Source of the DNA: Prochlorococcus sp. AG-409-A10
GTDB lineage: Bacteria; Cyanobacteriota; Cyanobacteriia; PCC-6307; Cyanobiaceae
DNA length: 64,000 bases
Assembly (NCBI GenBank): GCA_003216175.1
Contig: QCJG01000002.1
Span: forward strand, 124,001-188,000
Direction: 5' to 3'
The notes under the pieces are model-generated. The model saw only the letters and a list, made by a program, of their open reading frames with translations. It was not told the origin of the DNA and did not search any database. Below are positions 37,145-47,506 of this stretch, piece by piece. A program made the translations under genes and the position numbers. Numbering within the stretch: the stretch's first letter is position 1; every line of letters begins with the position of its first letter.

Positions 37145-37474
37145 CTACCATTTGAGTAGATTAAAGCTTTCCATATCAATAGTAACTCTATTTCTATACA
37201 ATGAAAGTAGTATTGCAAGTCCAACAGCTGCCTCGGCAGCTGCTACTGTAATAACAAAGATTGAAAATACTTGTCCTCTAATTATTGATCCATCTATATA
37301 TGATGAAAAACTCATAAGATTTATATTTACTGCATTTAACATCAATTCAATACTCATTAAAACTCGTACAGCATTTCGACTATTAATTAATCCCCAGACA
37401 CCTGTACAGAAAAGAAATGCAGCAACTATAAGATAAGCTTGAAGAGGTACTGGTCCAATAGAATTCTCTAACAT
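37145..37474 (-). CDS. ndhE: NAD(P)H-quinone oxidoreductase subunit 4L
   Basis: NdhE (NuoK) membrane subunit of 109 residues with three transmembrane helices. The family block [22 protein letters not shown] contains the membrane glutamate (IE) used in proton transfer, followed by [17 protein letters not shown] with a second conserved glutamate. It lies in the order ndhA-ndhI-ndhG-ndhE. Confidence 0.95.
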   Translation of the reverse strand: MLENSIGPVPLQAYLIVAAFLFCTGVWGLINSRNAVRVLMSIELMLNAVNINLMSFSSYIDGSIIRGQVFSIFVITVAAAEAAVGLAILLSLYRNRVTIDMESFNLLKW

Positions 37475-37508
37475 TTTTAGTAATTAGACTTTATATATAA
37501 AATTAAAT

Positions 37509-38111
37509 TCATTTTAAACTATTTTCCGAAAGAAGAGGAATTTTCTTATCACTTAAGGACTTTTTATTCTTTAAAACATTTATATCATCTGTTGGAATTG
37601 AGACTTCTCTTCTTGCTAATACAATCGCTCCAATCATAGCCATTAATAATAGAATTGAAGCAAGCTCAAAAGGTAGTAAATAATCTGTGAAAAGATGTTC
37701 ACCAATTCTTTCAGTTGCTTCTTCACCAATAGAGGTTGGTCCAGGCAAGTTCCATTTAGTTGTAATGCTAACTCGTAATAATAAAATTAATAATCCACCA
37801 CAAACACCACTAGATATTAATTTTCTAGTTTTAAGACCTTCAATGGATGTTAACTTTTCTTTCTTATTAACCAACATTATTGCAAATAATATCAAAACAT
37901 TTACAGCTCCTACATACACAAGGATTTGAGCTGCAGCGACAAAACTAGCATTTAGTAAAAGATATAAACCTGCTACAGCCATAAATACGCCGCCTAATAT
38001 AAATGCTGAGTAAACAATATTTTCTAATAAAACAACTGCCAAACTTCCAGCAACTATGACAGCACTAAGAATTAAAAAGCAAATTAATTCTGTTGAATAA
38101 GCGATATTCAT
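37509..38111 (-). CDS. ndhG: NAD(P)H-quinone oxidoreductase subunit 6
   Basis: NdhG (NuoJ) membrane subunit, 200 residues, five hydrophobic helices. Family strings include FVAAAQILVYVGAVNVLILFAIML (the pi-bulge helix) and LLLMAMIGAIVLARRE. The C-terminal ~35 residues are polar and variable. Its start base is shared with the stop of ndhI (1-bp overlap), so it is coupled. Confidence 0.95.
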   Translation of the reverse strand: MNIAYSTELICFLILSAVIVAGSLAVVLLENIVYSAFILGGVFMAVAGLYLLLNASFVAAAQILVYVGAVNVLILFAIMLVNKKEKLTSIEGLKTRKLISSGVCGGLLILLLRVSITTKWNLPGPTSIGEEATERIGEHLFTDYLLPFELASILLLMAMIGAIVLARREVSIPTDDINVLKNKKSLSDKKIPLLSENSLK

Positions 38112-38764
38112 TAATTAGTAGAATTTAATTTATTTGAAACCATATCGGACGAATTTTTCTTATCTTCTTCTTGTGATTTCTCTGCTTGTAGTTCTTTTAT
38201 AATCTGATTTGGAAGTTTACCAGCTCTTTTTTGGTTCGCAGGTAATTCATGTGGGTCCATTATGCCTCCGGGTAAATAAGCTAATTCTTTTAGAGGACGA
38301 ACTGATGGGTCTGAAGTTACGCTTGTTGGCAGTCTTCCAAGAGCAACATTATCGTAGTTAAGGCTATGCCTATCAAATGCAGCTAGTTCATATTCTTCTG
38401 TCATTGATAAGCAATTTGTAGGGCAATATTCAACGCAATTCCCACAGAAGATACATGCACCAAAGTCAATAGAATAATTTCTCAATTCTTTTTTCTTAGT
38501 TTCTTTATTCATTACCCAATCAACAACTGGAAGATTAATTGGGCATACCCTTACGCAAACCTCGCAAGCAATACACTTGTCAAATTCATAATGAATCCTT
38601 CCTCTATAACGCTCAGAGGGAATTAGTTTTTCGTAAGGATATTGAACAGTTACAGGTCTACGACGCATATGGTCGAATGTAACTCCTAGTCCATCAACTA
38701 AATATTGCGCTGCACTAATAGCTTCTTTAGTGTAGTTGGAAACTTTTTCAAGGAAACCAAGCAT
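38111..38764 (-). CDS. ndhI: NAD(P)H-quinone oxidoreductase subunit I
   Basis: NdhI (NuoI), the 217-residue ferredoxin-like subunit carrying the last two 4Fe-4S clusters before plastoquinone. The cysteine sets are Cys64, 67, 70, 74 ([12 protein letters not shown]) and Cys104, 107, 110, 114 ([12 protein letters not shown]). The tail is polar and variable. It lies 109 bp after ndhA and overlaps ndhG by 1 bp. Confidence 0.96.
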   Translation of the reverse strand: MLGFLEKVSNYTKEAISAAQYLVDGLGVTFDHMRRRPVTVQYPYEKLIPSERYRGRIHYEFDKCIACEVCVRVCPINLPVVDWVMNKETKKKELRNYSIDFGACIFCGNCVEYCPTNCLSMTEEYELAAFDRHSLNYDNVALGRLPTSVTSDPSVRPLKELAYLPGGIMDPHELPANQKRAGKLPNQIIKELQAEKSQEEDKKNSSDMVSNKLNSTN

Positions 38765-38873
38765 ATTAAATTTACTGCCGGCGGCCTATATTTACATTAG
38801 TCATTATACAGTTTTTTTCAAGTAAATGTAGGTAATTTTACTTAAAAAACCTAGCAATTGTGTTGCTTTTCTT

Positions 38874-39992
38874 TCATCCTCCAAATGTCATGGGAAATGC
38901 CAATTTAAGTGAAGCTGTTATAAGTAAATTGACCAACGAAATAGGTAAAAGAAACTTCCATCCTAAATCAAGTAGTTGATCAATTCGAACTCTTGGAGTA
39001 GTCCATCTCAATAAGATTGCTAAAAACACCAGTAAATAAGCCTTGAGGATTGTCATAACAATTCCAAGCGACGCTGCAATAATTTGAACTAATGGATTAT
39101 CAATTGAAAGACCAATCAAAGATGAAAACCAATCAATTGAGATTGGAAAACCCCATCCTCCTAAGTAGAGGACCGAAACAAGTAAAGCAGATAAAACAAG
39201 ATTTATGTATCCAGCTAAGTAAAACAGAGCAAATTTCATACCTGCATATTCAGTTTGATAACCAGCTACAAGTTCTTCTTCTGCCTCCGGTAAATCAAAA
39301 GGTAGTCTCTCGCATTCAGCTAATGCACAGATCCAAAAAATAATAAAACCTACTGGCTGTCGCCATATATTCCAGCTAAGAAAACCAGCAGTGTTTTGTT
39401 GCTCAACTATATCAACAGTACTCAATGAATTGCTCATCATAACTATTGCCAAAACCGCAAGTGCTAGTGGAATTTCATAACTAATAGATTGAGCGGCAGC
39501 TCTAAGTCCTCCTAGTAAAGAATATTTATTATTGGAAGAGTAACCACTCATAAGTAGTCCAATAGGTTGAATACTACTTAGGGCTATCCACAAAAAGATT
39601 CCTATACCTACATTGCTAATTAAAAGATTTTGGCCAAAAGGAACAATTAACCAAGATAGAATGACCGGAACCAAAACTAATATTGGACCAACGGTAAACA
39701 GAACACTGTCTGCCTTCGCTGGAATAATGTCTTCTTTTACTAAAAGTTTCAAACCGTCCGCCATTGGCTGAAGAATACCAAGTCCTCCTGCATATTCAGG
39801 ACCAATTCTCTGTTGAGCTGCTGCAGAAATTTTTCGTTCAAGCCAAACTGTAACTAATACACCAATGACAGCTGACACCAATACTAAAAGCATTGGAAGA
39901 GGGATCCATAAAAGATGTGCTAATTCATGAGATAAACCAAGGTTTTGAATACCTTGGGTAAAACTCATTTCAAGGTCTATACCTGAATTCAC
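38874..39992 (-). CDS. ndhA: NAD(P)H-quinone oxidoreductase subunit 1
   Basis: NdhA (NuoH), the membrane subunit that forms the quinone channel, 372 residues with about eight helices. Conserved strings include [37 protein letters not shown], and [20 protein letters not shown], the loop facing the quinone site. First of the ndhAIGE set. It starts 75 bp after gltA on the same strand. Confidence 0.96.
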   Translation of the reverse strand: MNSGIDLEMSFTQGIQNLGLSHELAHLLWIPLPMLLVLVSAVIGVLVTVWLERKISAAAQQRIGPEYAGGLGILQPMADGLKLLVKEDIIPAKADSVLFTVGPILVLVPVILSWLIVPFGQNLLISNVGIGIFLWIALSSIQPIGLLMSGYSSNNKYSLLGGLRAAAQSISYEIPLALAVLAIVMMSNSLSTVDIVEQQNTAGFLSWNIWRQPVGFIIFWICALAECERLPFDLPEAEEELVAGYQTEYAGMKFALFYLAGYINLVLSALLVSVLYLGGWGFPISIDWFSSLIGLSIDNPLVQIIAASLGIVMTILKAYLLVFLAILLRWTTPRVRIDQLLDLGWKFLLPISLVNLLITASLKLAFPMTFGG

Positions 39993-40067
39993 TTCTGATA
40001 TTTAATCTATTAATAAGGTTAGTGTAATTTTGAATTAATTTTAAATTCAAAAAAAATAAATTTCAAA

Positions 40068-41195
40068 TTATCTGCTCTCAAGAGGCTGCCAATTTCTATT
40101 TGTTGCTCCTTCATAAATTTGTGATGGTCTAAAAATTCTATTTGCTCCAAGTTGTTCTCTCCAGTGAGCCAACCAACCAGCAACTCTGGAAATCGCAAAT
40201 ACTGGTGTAAACAAATCTCGAGGGATACCGAGCTTTCGATAAACAAGTCCAGAATAAAAGTCAACATTTGGGAATATACCTTTTGGCCCCAGTCTGGAAA
40301 TTGCTTCTTCTTCAAGTGCTTTGGCTACTTCATACATTTCATCTTTACCAAATTCCAAGAAAAGTTCTTCTGCGAAGGCTTGTAAAATTGTTGCTCTAGG
40401 GTCTTTGACACGATACTCCCTATGCCCAAAGCCCATGATTTTCCTTTTTTTTGCAATTGCATTATTGAGAAATGATGAGGCTTTATCAGGTCTTCCAATC
40501 TCTTCTAGCATTGCTATCACATCTTCATTGGCCCCTCCATGAAGAGGTCCAGCTAATGTCCCAACTGCAGAAGCTACGACAGCATAAGGATCAGTTAGTG
40601 TACTGGCAGTTACTCTTGCGCTAAACGTACTCGCATTGAGACTGTGCTCTGCATGAAGAATTAAACATCTGTCAAAAACTCTTGCTGCAAGAGGATTTGG
40701 CTCCCTCTCGGTGAGCATATAAAGGAAATTAGAAGAATACGGTAAGTCATCCTGGGGTTGAATTGGATCGTCTCCTTTTCTTATTTGCTCAAAAGCAGCA
40801 ACCATAGTTGGAATTTTTGCAATCAACCTCACTACTGCGTCGTAGATATATTTAGGATCATCAATTGCTCTTCGAGAATAAAAGAGGCCCAGAGATGCAG
40901 CACTTGCTTGTAAGGCATCCATAGGATGCCCTGATTCTGGAAAACACTTGAGCATATCTCTAATTCGAAAGCTCACTCGTCTATGCATTTGAACGTCCTT
41001 TTCAAATTTCTGAAGCTCATTTTCAGTGGGAAGTTCTCCCCATATCAATAGAAATGCGGTTTCTAAAAAACTACTTTTTTGGGCTAGCTCAGATATTGGA
41101 TAACCTCTATAGTTCAGATTTCCTTCTATCCCATTGATTTCACATATCCCTGATTTGGTTACTGGAACCCCTTCCAAGCCTGGTTTTAGAACCAA
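40068..41195 (-). CDS. gltA: citrate synthase
   Basis: Condenses acetyl-CoA and oxaloacetate to citrate. The 375-residue protein has the family signature GFGHREYRVKDPRA with the active-site His, plus HAEHSLNASTFSARV and GPLHGGANEDVI. Length fits a type II cytosolic citrate synthase of the short kind. In marine picocyanobacteria it feeds the incomplete TCA route to 2-oxoglutarate for nitrogen assimilation. A candidate -10 box lies about 93 bases upstream. Confidence 0.93.
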   Translation of the reverse strand: MVLKPGLEGVPVTKSGICEINGIEGNLNYRGYPISELAQKSSFLETAFLLIWGELPTENELQKFEKDVQMHRRVSFRIRDMLKCFPESGHPMDALQASAASLGLFYSRRAIDDPKYIYDAVVRLIAKIPTMVAAFEQIRKGDDPIQPQDDLPYSSNFLYMLTEREPNPLAARVFDRCLILHAEHSLNASTFSARVTASTLTDPYAVVASAVGTLAGPLHGGANEDVIAMLEEIGRPDKASSFLNNAIAKKRKIMGFGHREYRVKDPRATILQAFAEELFLEFGKDEMYEVAKALEEEAISRLGPKGIFPNVDFYSGLVYRKLGIPRDLFTPVFAISRVAGWLAHWREQLGANRIFRPSQIYEGATNRNWQPLESR

Positions 41196-41287
41196 ATTAG
41201 TTGTCTTTTGTTCGTTATCTATGGCTTTAGCTCCTGCAAAATAATTTTTCTGTACAATTGGAAAAAATAATTTTCATCTTAAACTTT

Positions 41288-41293
41288 ATTATA
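41288..41293 (-). promoter_or_regulatory. candidate -10 box upstream of gltA
   Basis: On the minus strand TATAAT reads from 41293 to 41288 in the 141-bp gap between the DUF3352 gene and gltA, about 93 bases before the gltA ATG. A weak TTCAAC-like element lies about 17 bases further upstream. Consensus match only. Confidence 0.35.
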
Positions 41294-41336
41294 CATAATT
41301 AAACTATATGTTGAATATAGCACTTTAAACTTTTTA

Positions 41337-42923
41337 TTAACTTGTTTTTAAGTTGATTTTAACTTTAATGAAGTCTGGATAATTAATTGTAGGGACTGCA
41401 ATAGAAATATCAATATTTTGCGGTGGGGTTAGCTTGTTTCCTAGCATAGTTTTAAATAAAATATATGGATAGAAATTATTTAAAACTGTCTTAGTTTTTT
41501 CTTCCCCTAAATGTATTTTTAGGACATCATCAAAATCATCAACTTTATCTATCTTCTGTTCATTATTTGAATAATTTTGTAAGTAATTTGTATTGTCAAA
41601 ATTTGAAATAGAAGATAAGCTTTGACTCCAAATGTATGTCTCTTCATCTTCTTCAACAATTGCTTCAATATTTTCTTTCAGCTCATATTTTTCATTTTCA
41701 TCTGTGCTTATTTTTGACCAAATCTCTAGCTTTTTGTTTTTGAAATCTAGATTTGAACTTAAAAAGTTCTCTTTTTCTAGAATTTTACTTATCTCCGTTT
41801 TACTCGTATCAGATTTCCTAGTCAAAACCAACCAGTCTTTATCATTTATCCAAATTAAATTTCCTTTAGAGTTTTCAAGAACTATTTTGAAAAGTTTAGA
41901 ATAATCGAAGGTTGTTGATTCTTTTATAAGAGATGCTATAAGCTTTTCATACGGATGCTCAGAATCTTTTCTAAAATACTGCTTAGGATTATCAACTAAT
42001 ATAAAATCTTTAGGCAATTCAGATTCTTTGTTTATATCAATTAAATTATAATTAATATCTTGAACTGGCATTTTAGTTTTAACATTATAAGATAGTATAC
42101 CTTCTAAATTTAATTTATTTTTATATAGATTTATAGAAGATATTAAATTATCTATCTCATTTATTTTAAATAAATTTTTTTCTTGACCTATTAGATTTGA
42201 AATTTTCTTTGGAGATATTTCTAATAAAAATAAACCGTCTTTAAGATTATCCTTTAATTGAATATTTTTATACTTTTCTTTTGCATTTAATATTTTCCTA
42301 TCTAATTTCTCTATTGACGATTGTATGATTTTTGGATTTGATGCTATTAAAAAAGTATCCTTGTCATATGTAAAGTAAATTGAGTCGTTTGAATTAATTT
42401 TTTTTGAAATTATTTTAGTTTTTGAGATGCTTAATTTATTGCCTGGGTTATTACTCTCAGCAATAATGTTTGAGCCTAAAATAGATTCTAATTCTTTCTC
42501 AATATTTACATCTTCTTTTATTGCTAAGATCATAATCCAATCATTTAGAGGTTTTTCGTTTGAAGAAAGTAGGGCAAAGCTCCCATAATCTCCTACCCAT
42601 TTTGATATGTCTTTTGCAAAATCAAGACTAATTAATTTAAAAAAAGAATCTCGAATAAAACTTATTTTTTTATTTATTGTCTTTTTACTAACTTTATCTT
42701 GATAATTTCCGACATAGTTTGGAAGTATCGCTGGATTCAGTTTCCAGTGAAACACGAGATCACTATCTGTTGGTATATATTTTGAGGAAACAGGCGCATT
42801 AAATGTTTGTTCATTTAACTTAGGGATTGGCTTGAGATGCTGATTGCGCCAGATAAATATTCCTGCGAAAATTGATAAAATGATTATTCCTGATATTAAA
42901 AAATAAGGTAGACGTGATTTCAT
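41337..42923 (-). CDS. DUF3352-type membrane-anchored protein
   Basis: A 528-residue protein with one N-terminal signal-anchor helix (residues about 5-26, YFLISGIIILSIFAGIFIW) and a large predicted extracytoplasmic region rich in Lys, Asn, Ser and Ile. Sequence such as IPTDSDLVFHWKLNPAILP near the start, KDWLVLTRKSD and PYILFKTMLGNKLTPPQNIDISIAV near the end match my memory of the cyanobacterial DUF3352 family, whose function is unknown. No enzymatic motif or cysteine pair is visible. It is upstream of gltA on the same strand and diverges from the rhodanese gene. Confidence 0.7.
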   Translation of the reverse strand: MKSRLPYFLISGIIILSIFAGIFIWRNQHLKPIPKLNEQTFNAPVSSKYIPTDSDLVFHWKLNPAILPNYVGNYQDKVSKKTINKKISFIRDSFFKLISLDFAKDISKWVGDYGSFALLSSNEKPLNDWIMILAIKEDVNIEKELESILGSNIIAESNNPGNKLSISKTKIISKKINSNDSIYFTYDKDTFLIASNPKIIQSSIEKLDRKILNAKEKYKNIQLKDNLKDGLFLLEISPKKISNLIGQEKNLFKINEIDNLISSINLYKNKLNLEGILSYNVKTKMPVQDINYNLIDINKESELPKDFILVDNPKQYFRKDSEHPYEKLIASLIKESTTFDYSKLFKIVLENSKGNLIWINDKDWLVLTRKSDTSKTEISKILEKENFLSSNLDFKNKKLEIWSKISTDENEKYELKENIEAIVEEDEETYIWSQSLSSISNFDNTNYLQNYSNNEQKIDKVDDFDDVLKIHLGEEKTKTVLNNFYPYILFKTMLGNKLTPPQNIDISIAVPTINYPDFIKVKINLKTS

Positions 42924-42999
42924 TTTTTATTATTTGAGCATTTGTATACTTTTTGAGCTTTGATAATAGAAAGTTTAATCTTTACTTAGAATCTCAAGT

Positions 43000-43356
43000 A
43001 TGAACAAGCATATTCCTTTAAATATATCTCCAAAAGAGTTAAGTGAAATTTTAGAAGATGATTCTTCTGAAAAACCTTTCATTGTAGATGTGAGGGAGGA
43101 TAATGAAATTGCTATTGCTTCATTTTCATTTTCAGTATTACATCTTCCTTTGAGTAAGGCTCCAAACTGGTCAGCTCAAATAGGTGAACTGTTGCCGAGT
43201 AATCGTCCTATTGTAGTTGTTTGCCATGCCGGTGTGAGAAGTTTTAATTTTGGTATTTGGCTTTTAGAACAAGGAATAACTAAAAGTGTTTGGAATCTTG
43301 TCGGGGGAATAGATGCTTGGAGTACTGATGTTGACCAATCTGTTCCAAGGTACTAA
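43000..43356 (+). CDS. single-domain rhodanese-like protein
   Basis: A 118-residue rhodanese domain with active-site Cys75 in VVCHAGVRSFN and the N-terminal FIVDVREDNE motif (CH2A), ending in GGIDAWSTDVD. The six-residue active-site loop fits a sulfurtransferase and not a Cdc25-like phosphatase. It may carry persulfide sulfur; the acceptor is unknown. Its 3' end faces trpB over 13 bp. Confidence 0.9.
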   Translation: MNKHIPLNISPKELSEILEDDSSEKPFIVDVREDNEIAIASFSFSVLHLPLSKAPNWSAQIGELLPSNRPIVVVCHAGVRSFNFGIWLLEQGITKSVWNLVGGIDAWSTDVDQSVPRY

Positions 43357-43369
43357 TAGGCTCTCTAAT

Positions 43370-44623
43370 TTATATTTTTGATCCTAGTTTTTCAGCAACT
43401 GTATTCACATCTTTATCTCCTCTACCAGAGCAGTTAATTACAATTTCTGAATTATGATTGAGAGTTGGGCAAAGTTTTTCGAGATAGGCAAATGCATGCG
43501 CAGTCTCTAGCGCAGGAATAATACCTTCCAATTTACAAACTAATTGAAGAGCTTCTATGGCTTCAGTGTCAGTAACAGCTGCATATTCAGCACGTCCAAT
43601 TTCTTTTAAGTAACTATGCTCTGGTCCAACTCCTGGATAATCAAGACCTGCACTAATGGAATGCGCCTCCTCAACTTGCCCATCTTTATCTTGTAGTAAG
43701 AGACTCATGGCTCCATGAAGAACTCCTACCCTTCCTTCAGTAATGGTCGCTGCATGTCGACCAGTTTCTACTCCATCTCCAGCAGCTTCCACTCCAATCA
43801 TTCGCACACTTTTGTCTTCAACAAAAGAATGGAAAAGGCCCATTGCATTCGATCCGCCACCGACACAAGCTAAAAGAACATCGGGGGACCTCCCAAAAGC
43901 TTCTTTGCATTGTTGCTTTGTTTCTTCTCCAATAACTGCGTGAAAATCTCTTACCAACATTGGATATGGATGTGGCCCCGCAACTGAACCTAGAATATAG
44001 TGAGTCGTTTCAACATTAGTAACCCAATCTCGAATAGCTTCGCTGGTTGCATCTTTGAGTGTTGCAGTTCCACTCGTTACTGGTCTAACTGTGGCTCCAA
44101 GCAATTGCATTCGGAACACGTTTAAGGCTTGTCTTCGCATATCTTCTTTGCCCATATAAATAATGCATTCCAATCCAAAACGAGCGCAGACTGTTGCTGT
44201 TGCAACTCCATGCTGACCCGCTCCAGTTTCGGCAATAATTCTTTTTTTTCCCATCCTTATCGCAAGAAGAGCTTGTCCAAGTGCATTATTTATTTTGTGA
44301 GCACCTGTGTGATTTAAATCTTCTCTTTTAAGCCAAATCCGTGGTCCTTTTAATGTATTTTTTCTGTAATGTTTAGTTAGTCTTGTGGCTTCATATAGTG
44401 GAGTGGATCTTCCTACGTAAGTTTTTAGTAAATGATTCAGTTCTGAATTGAATGAAGAATCTTTCCATGCTTCTTTAGCAGCTTGCTCTAATTCAATAAG
44501 CGCCGGTATTAAAGTTTCAGGAACATATTGCCCCCCGTACTTTCCAAATCGACCGAGAGCATTTGGCCTTGTTAATGGAGATAAATCCGAATCTTTAAAT
44601 TGTGTTGGGAGTGTACCTGTCAC
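43370..44623 (-). CDS. trpB: tryptophan synthase beta chain
   Basis: Joins indole and serine to tryptophan with PLP. The 417-residue protein contains the PLP lysine in [16 protein letters not shown], the phosphate-binding loop [10 protein letters not shown], and [15 protein letters not shown] near the N terminus. trpA is not adjacent, as in most cyanobacteria. It diverges from the SUI1 gene with a 40-bp gap. Confidence 0.96.
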   Translation of the reverse strand: MTGTLPTQFKDSDLSPLTRPNALGRFGKYGGQYVPETLIPALIELEQAAKEAWKDSSFNSELNHLLKTYVGRSTPLYEATRLTKHYRKNTLKGPRIWLKREDLNHTGAHKINNALGQALLAIRMGKKRIIAETGAGQHGVATATVCARFGLECIIYMGKEDMRRQALNVFRMQLLGATVRPVTSGTATLKDATSEAIRDWVTNVETTHYILGSVAGPHPYPMLVRDFHAVIGEETKQQCKEAFGRSPDVLLACVGGGSNAMGLFHSFVEDKSVRMIGVEAAGDGVETGRHAATITEGRVGVLHGAMSLLLQDKDGQVEEAHSISAGLDYPGVGPEHSYLKEIGRAEYAAVTDTEAIEALQLVCKLEGIIPALETAHAFAYLEKLCPTLNHNSEIVINCSGRGDKDVNTVAEKLGSKI

Positions 44624-44663
44624 CTTAGATTAATAAAATAGTTCCCAGCCAAAAAACAAGAAA

Positions 44664-44987
44664 ATGTCCAAAGGTGGCTGGAGTGAATTCAATGACCCTC
44701 TTAAGACAATAGGGAATGACACTCAAAATAGTGTTACTCCTAAAGGAAAGCGACAAGTTCGTCTAGAAAGAACTCGATCTGGAAAGAAAGGAAAACTTGT
44801 TACTGTTATTAAAGGACTTGAATTAAAGCAAGTAGAGGCAAAAAAAATTCTTAAGAATTTAAAAATAGCTTGCGGAACAGGAGGAGCTTTGAAAGGTGAT
44901 TGTTTAGAGTTACAAGGAGATCAAATATCAAAAGCTCAAGAATTTCTTTTTAAGGAGGGTTTTAGGCCTAAACAGAGTGGAGGTTAA
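44664..44987 (+). CDS. SUI1/YciH-family translation factor
   Basis: A 107-residue protein with a C-terminal SUI1 (eIF1-like) domain: VRLERTRSGKKGKLVTVIKGLEL followed by LKIACGTGGALKGDCLELQGDQ and the final ..FLFKEGFRPKQSGG. YciH homologues in bacteria influence initiation fidelity and stress translation. It lies 52 bp upstream of cysC on the same strand. Confidence 0.92.
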   Translation: MSKGGWSEFNDPLKTIGNDTQNSVTPKGKRQVRLERTRSGKKGKLVTVIKGLELKQVEAKKILKNLKIACGTGGALKGDCLELQGDQISKAQEFLFKEGFRPKQSGG

Positions 44988-45039
44988 TAATCAATTGTGT
45001 CTATCAACATGGAGAATAGTAAACAATTAGTCTGAATTC

Positions 45040-45675
45040 ATGGATCAAAAATTTCAAAGTCCTCTATCAAAAGCCACCAATATAGTTTGGCATCAATCTT
45101 CAGTTGATAGGGAAGCTAGATCTCAGCAAAGAGGACATCGCAGTGCAATACTTTGGTTTACAGGTTTATCTGGTTCAGGGAAAAGCACGCTAGCCAATGC
45201 AGTAAATGTAGCTCTACACAAAAATGGTTATTCAACTTATGTGCTAGATGGCGACAACATCAGACATGGTTTATGCAAAGATTTAGGATTTTCTGATGTT
45301 GATAGAGAAGAAAATATCAGAAGAATTGGCGAAGTCTCTAAACTCTTTCTTGACGCTGGAATAATTGTTTTAACTGCATTCGTATCACCATTTAGAGTTG
45401 ATCGCGATAATGCAAGATCATTAGTTGGAGAAAATGATTTTATAGAAATATATTGTTCAGCTGATTTAGGGGTTTGTGAAACAAGAGATACAAAAGGACT
45501 TTATGTAAAGGCGAGAAATGGAGAAATCAAAGACTTTACTGGAATCTCAAGTCCTTATGAAGATCCTAAATATCCAGAATTGAAAATTGATACTGGAAAT
45601 TTAGAGATTGATAAATGTGTAGACATAGTTACTAACTTGCTTGTGAAGAAAAAGATTATTTCAGAAATTTCTTAG
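45040..45675 (+). CDS. cysC: adenylylsulfate kinase
   Basis: Phosphorylates APS to PAPS in sulfate assimilation. The 211-residue protein has the P-loop GLSGSGKST (42-50), DGDNIRHGLCKDLGFSDVDREENIRR, and the lid region KGLYVKARNGEIKDFTGISSPYE. Length fits stand-alone APS kinase. A strong rho-independent terminator follows at 45683. Confidence 0.95.
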   Translation: MDQKFQSPLSKATNIVWHQSSVDREARSQQRGHRSAILWFTGLSGSGKSTLANAVNVALHKNGYSTYVLDGDNIRHGLCKDLGFSDVDREENIRRIGEVSKLFLDAGIIVLTAFVSPFRVDRDNARSLVGENDFIEIYCSADLGVCETRDTKGLYVKARNGEIKDFTGISSPYEDPKYPELKIDTGNLEIDKCVDIVTNLLVKKKIISEIS

Positions 45676-45682
45676 TAAATTA

Positions 45683-45714
45683 GTAATGAATTTCATGTTC
45701 ATTACATTTTTTCT
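45683..45714 (+). terminator. rho-independent terminator of cysC
   Basis: GTAATGAA (45683-45690) and TTCATTAC (45698-45705) form a perfect 8-bp stem with a 7-nt loop, followed by ATTTTTTCT. It lies 8 bases after the cysC stop; the right arm overlaps the stop codon of convergent purE (45702-45704). The minus-strand 3' side has no T run, so it is directional for cysC. Confidence 0.8.
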
Positions 45715-46238
45715 AGATACTTTTTAGCTCCAATCTCTTTAAGTTTTTGATCTTTTTTTACGACAAGGTCGTGAAGCTCAGATCTGTAAATTTTTAATTT
45801 ATTTGTCAATTCAGTATTGTTAATTGCCAAAATTTGAGTAGCTAAAAGGCCAGCATTTAGGCCTCCTTCTATGGCAACCGTTGCTACTGGGATGCCTGAG
45901 GGCATTTGCAAGATTGAATACATAGAATCTATTCCTGAAAGCACCTTGCTTTTGACTGGAACGCCTATTACTGGAAGGGTTGTAAGAGATGCGATCATTC
46001 CAGGTAAATGAGCAGCCCCTCCAGCTCCAGCAATTATGACTCCAAAACCATTTAATTCTGCCATTTGAGCAAAATCCATCATTTCTTTTGGAGTTCTATG
46101 AGCAGATAAGATCCTTACTTCATTAGATATGCCAAATTGATCTAGAATTGCAACCGCAGGCTGAAGAGTTTTAAGATCTGAATCACTACCCATTACTACT
46201 GCCACTTGCTTAAATGTATTAGCTTCGGTTAAAGACAA
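45702..46238 (-). CDS. purE: N5-carboxyaminoimidazole ribonucleotide mutase
   Basis: Converts N5-CAIR to CAIR in purine synthesis. The 178-residue protein has VVMGSDSDLKTLQPA, ILSAHRTPKEMM, and IIAGAGGAAHLPGMIASLTTLPVIGVP, the family's substrate-binding blocks. purK is not adjacent. Its 3' end overlaps the cysC terminator stem. Confidence 0.95.
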   Translation of the reverse strand: MSLTEANTFKQVAVVMGSDSDLKTLQPAVAILDQFGISNEVRILSAHRTPKEMMDFAQMAELNGFGVIIAGAGGAAHLPGMIASLTTLPVIGVPVKSKVLSGIDSMYSILQMPSGIPVATVAIEGGLNAGLLATQILAINNTELTNKLKIYRSELHDLVVKKDQKLKEIGAKKYLEKM

Positions 46239-46317
46239 TTCTCAATTTTATAAATCTCATACTTAATAATGCCAATTATTTATGAATTCTGCATTAATTA
46301 TTTTTAGTTTTTAAGAA

Positions 46318-47478
46318 ATGAGAAAAATTAAAAACATAAAATTACCTCAACCAGTTAAAAGTGAAGATGAAAATAATTTATTCTCACTAGTTTTAGATGA
46401 ACATGGGATTATTCTGTCGATTGATAAAAGTTCCAAGAGTAAATCAATTTATGACGAAGATTGGTGTGGTGATTGGTTAAGTCCAAGAGCGATTGATCTT
46501 CAAATAAATGGAGGTTTAGGGATCTCATTTACAGATTTAACTTTTAACAAAATACCTAAATTATTAACATTGCTTGATCGACTTTGGCTTGATGGTGTTG
46601 AAGGAATTTGTCCAACGTTTGTTAGTTGTTCTAGTGATCAATTCCAATTAGGAATGAAGGTCTTAAAGGAAGCTAAAAAACATACTTCGATAAATAGATG
46701 TCGACTTCTTGGTGCTCATATGGAAGGACCTTTTTTATGTGAATCATATTCTGGAGCACATGATTTAGACAGTGTTTGTAAGCCAAGTATTTCTGCTTTA
46801 AATGAAAGAATAAAGGGATTTGAAGAAGACATAGCATTAATGACATTGGCTCCAGAATTAAAAGGTTCTTTTGATGTCATTTCTCGTCTAAGAGAATTAA
46901 ATATCGTGGTTTCACTAGGACATTCTTCAGCTGATTTTGATTCGGCGATGAATGCTTTTCATAATGGAGTGACTATGGTTACACATACTTTTAATGCAAT
47001 GAAAGGTTTGCATCATCGAGCTATTGGGCCTATCGGAGCGGCGGCAAGAAGAGAGGATGTCTTCCTAGGATTGATTGCTGATGGGGTTCATGTTCATCCA
47101 GATATGATTAGGCTTTTAAAGATACTTGCACCAAAGCAAATTGTCTTAGTTAGTGATGCAATATCAGCTTATGGTTTAGGAGATGGATCGTTTAATTGGG
47201 ACAAACGCTTGATAACAGTGGACAATGGTTTATGCAGACTTCAAAATGAAACCATTGCAGGATCCACTTTGCCTTTACTAGATGCATGCATAAAAATAGC
47301 TAGTTGGATTAATGATCCTTCTGCTGCTATTTGGATGGCAACACTTGCTCCACGTATGGTATTAAGTCAGAACAAAATGACTTCAAAAGCTTTTTTTATT
47401 GGAAAAAATATTCAGTCTTTACTTCGATGGACAATGAATTCTTGTAATCATCAGTTGTCTTGGCATTTGGCTGCGTAA
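46318..47478 (+). CDS. nagA: N-acetylglucosamine-6-phosphate deacetylase
   Basis: Amidohydrolase removing acetate from GlcNAc-6-P, 386 residues. Metal-site and fold motifs are present: HMEGPFL with the metal-binding Glu, SLGHSSADF, VTHTFNAMKGLHHR, LIADGVHVHP and LVSDAISAYG with the catalytic Asp. The N terminus is a divergent beta-sandwich piece. It is followed by chlM after 28 bp on the same strand; the pairing is a synteny feature, without obvious functional logic. Confidence 0.9.
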   Translation: MRKIKNIKLPQPVKSEDENNLFSLVLDEHGIILSIDKSSKSKSIYDEDWCGDWLSPRAIDLQINGGLGISFTDLTFNKIPKLLTLLDRLWLDGVEGICPTFVSCSSDQFQLGMKVLKEAKKHTSINRCRLLGAHMEGPFLCESYSGAHDLDSVCKPSISALNERIKGFEEDIALMTLAPELKGSFDVISRLRELNIVVSLGHSSADFDSAMNAFHNGVTMVTHTFNAMKGLHHRAIGPIGAAARREDVFLGLIADGVHVHPDMIRLLKILAPKQIVLVSDAISAYGLGDGSFNWDKRLITVDNGLCRLQNETIAGSTLPLLDACIKIASWINDPSAAIWMATLAPRMVLSQNKMTSKAFFIGKNIQSLLRWTMNSCNHQLSWHLAA

Positions 47479-47506
47479 GATTGGTAAGAGGTAATTATCT
47501 GATTAA

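Noticed and set aside
37062..37436. Plus-strand frame of 124 residues
   Set aside because: Antisense to nadK and ndhE, both with clear motifs.
40019..40315. Minus-strand open frame at the 3' end of gltA
   Set aside because: Out of frame with gltA; composition is low-complexity and shows no domain.
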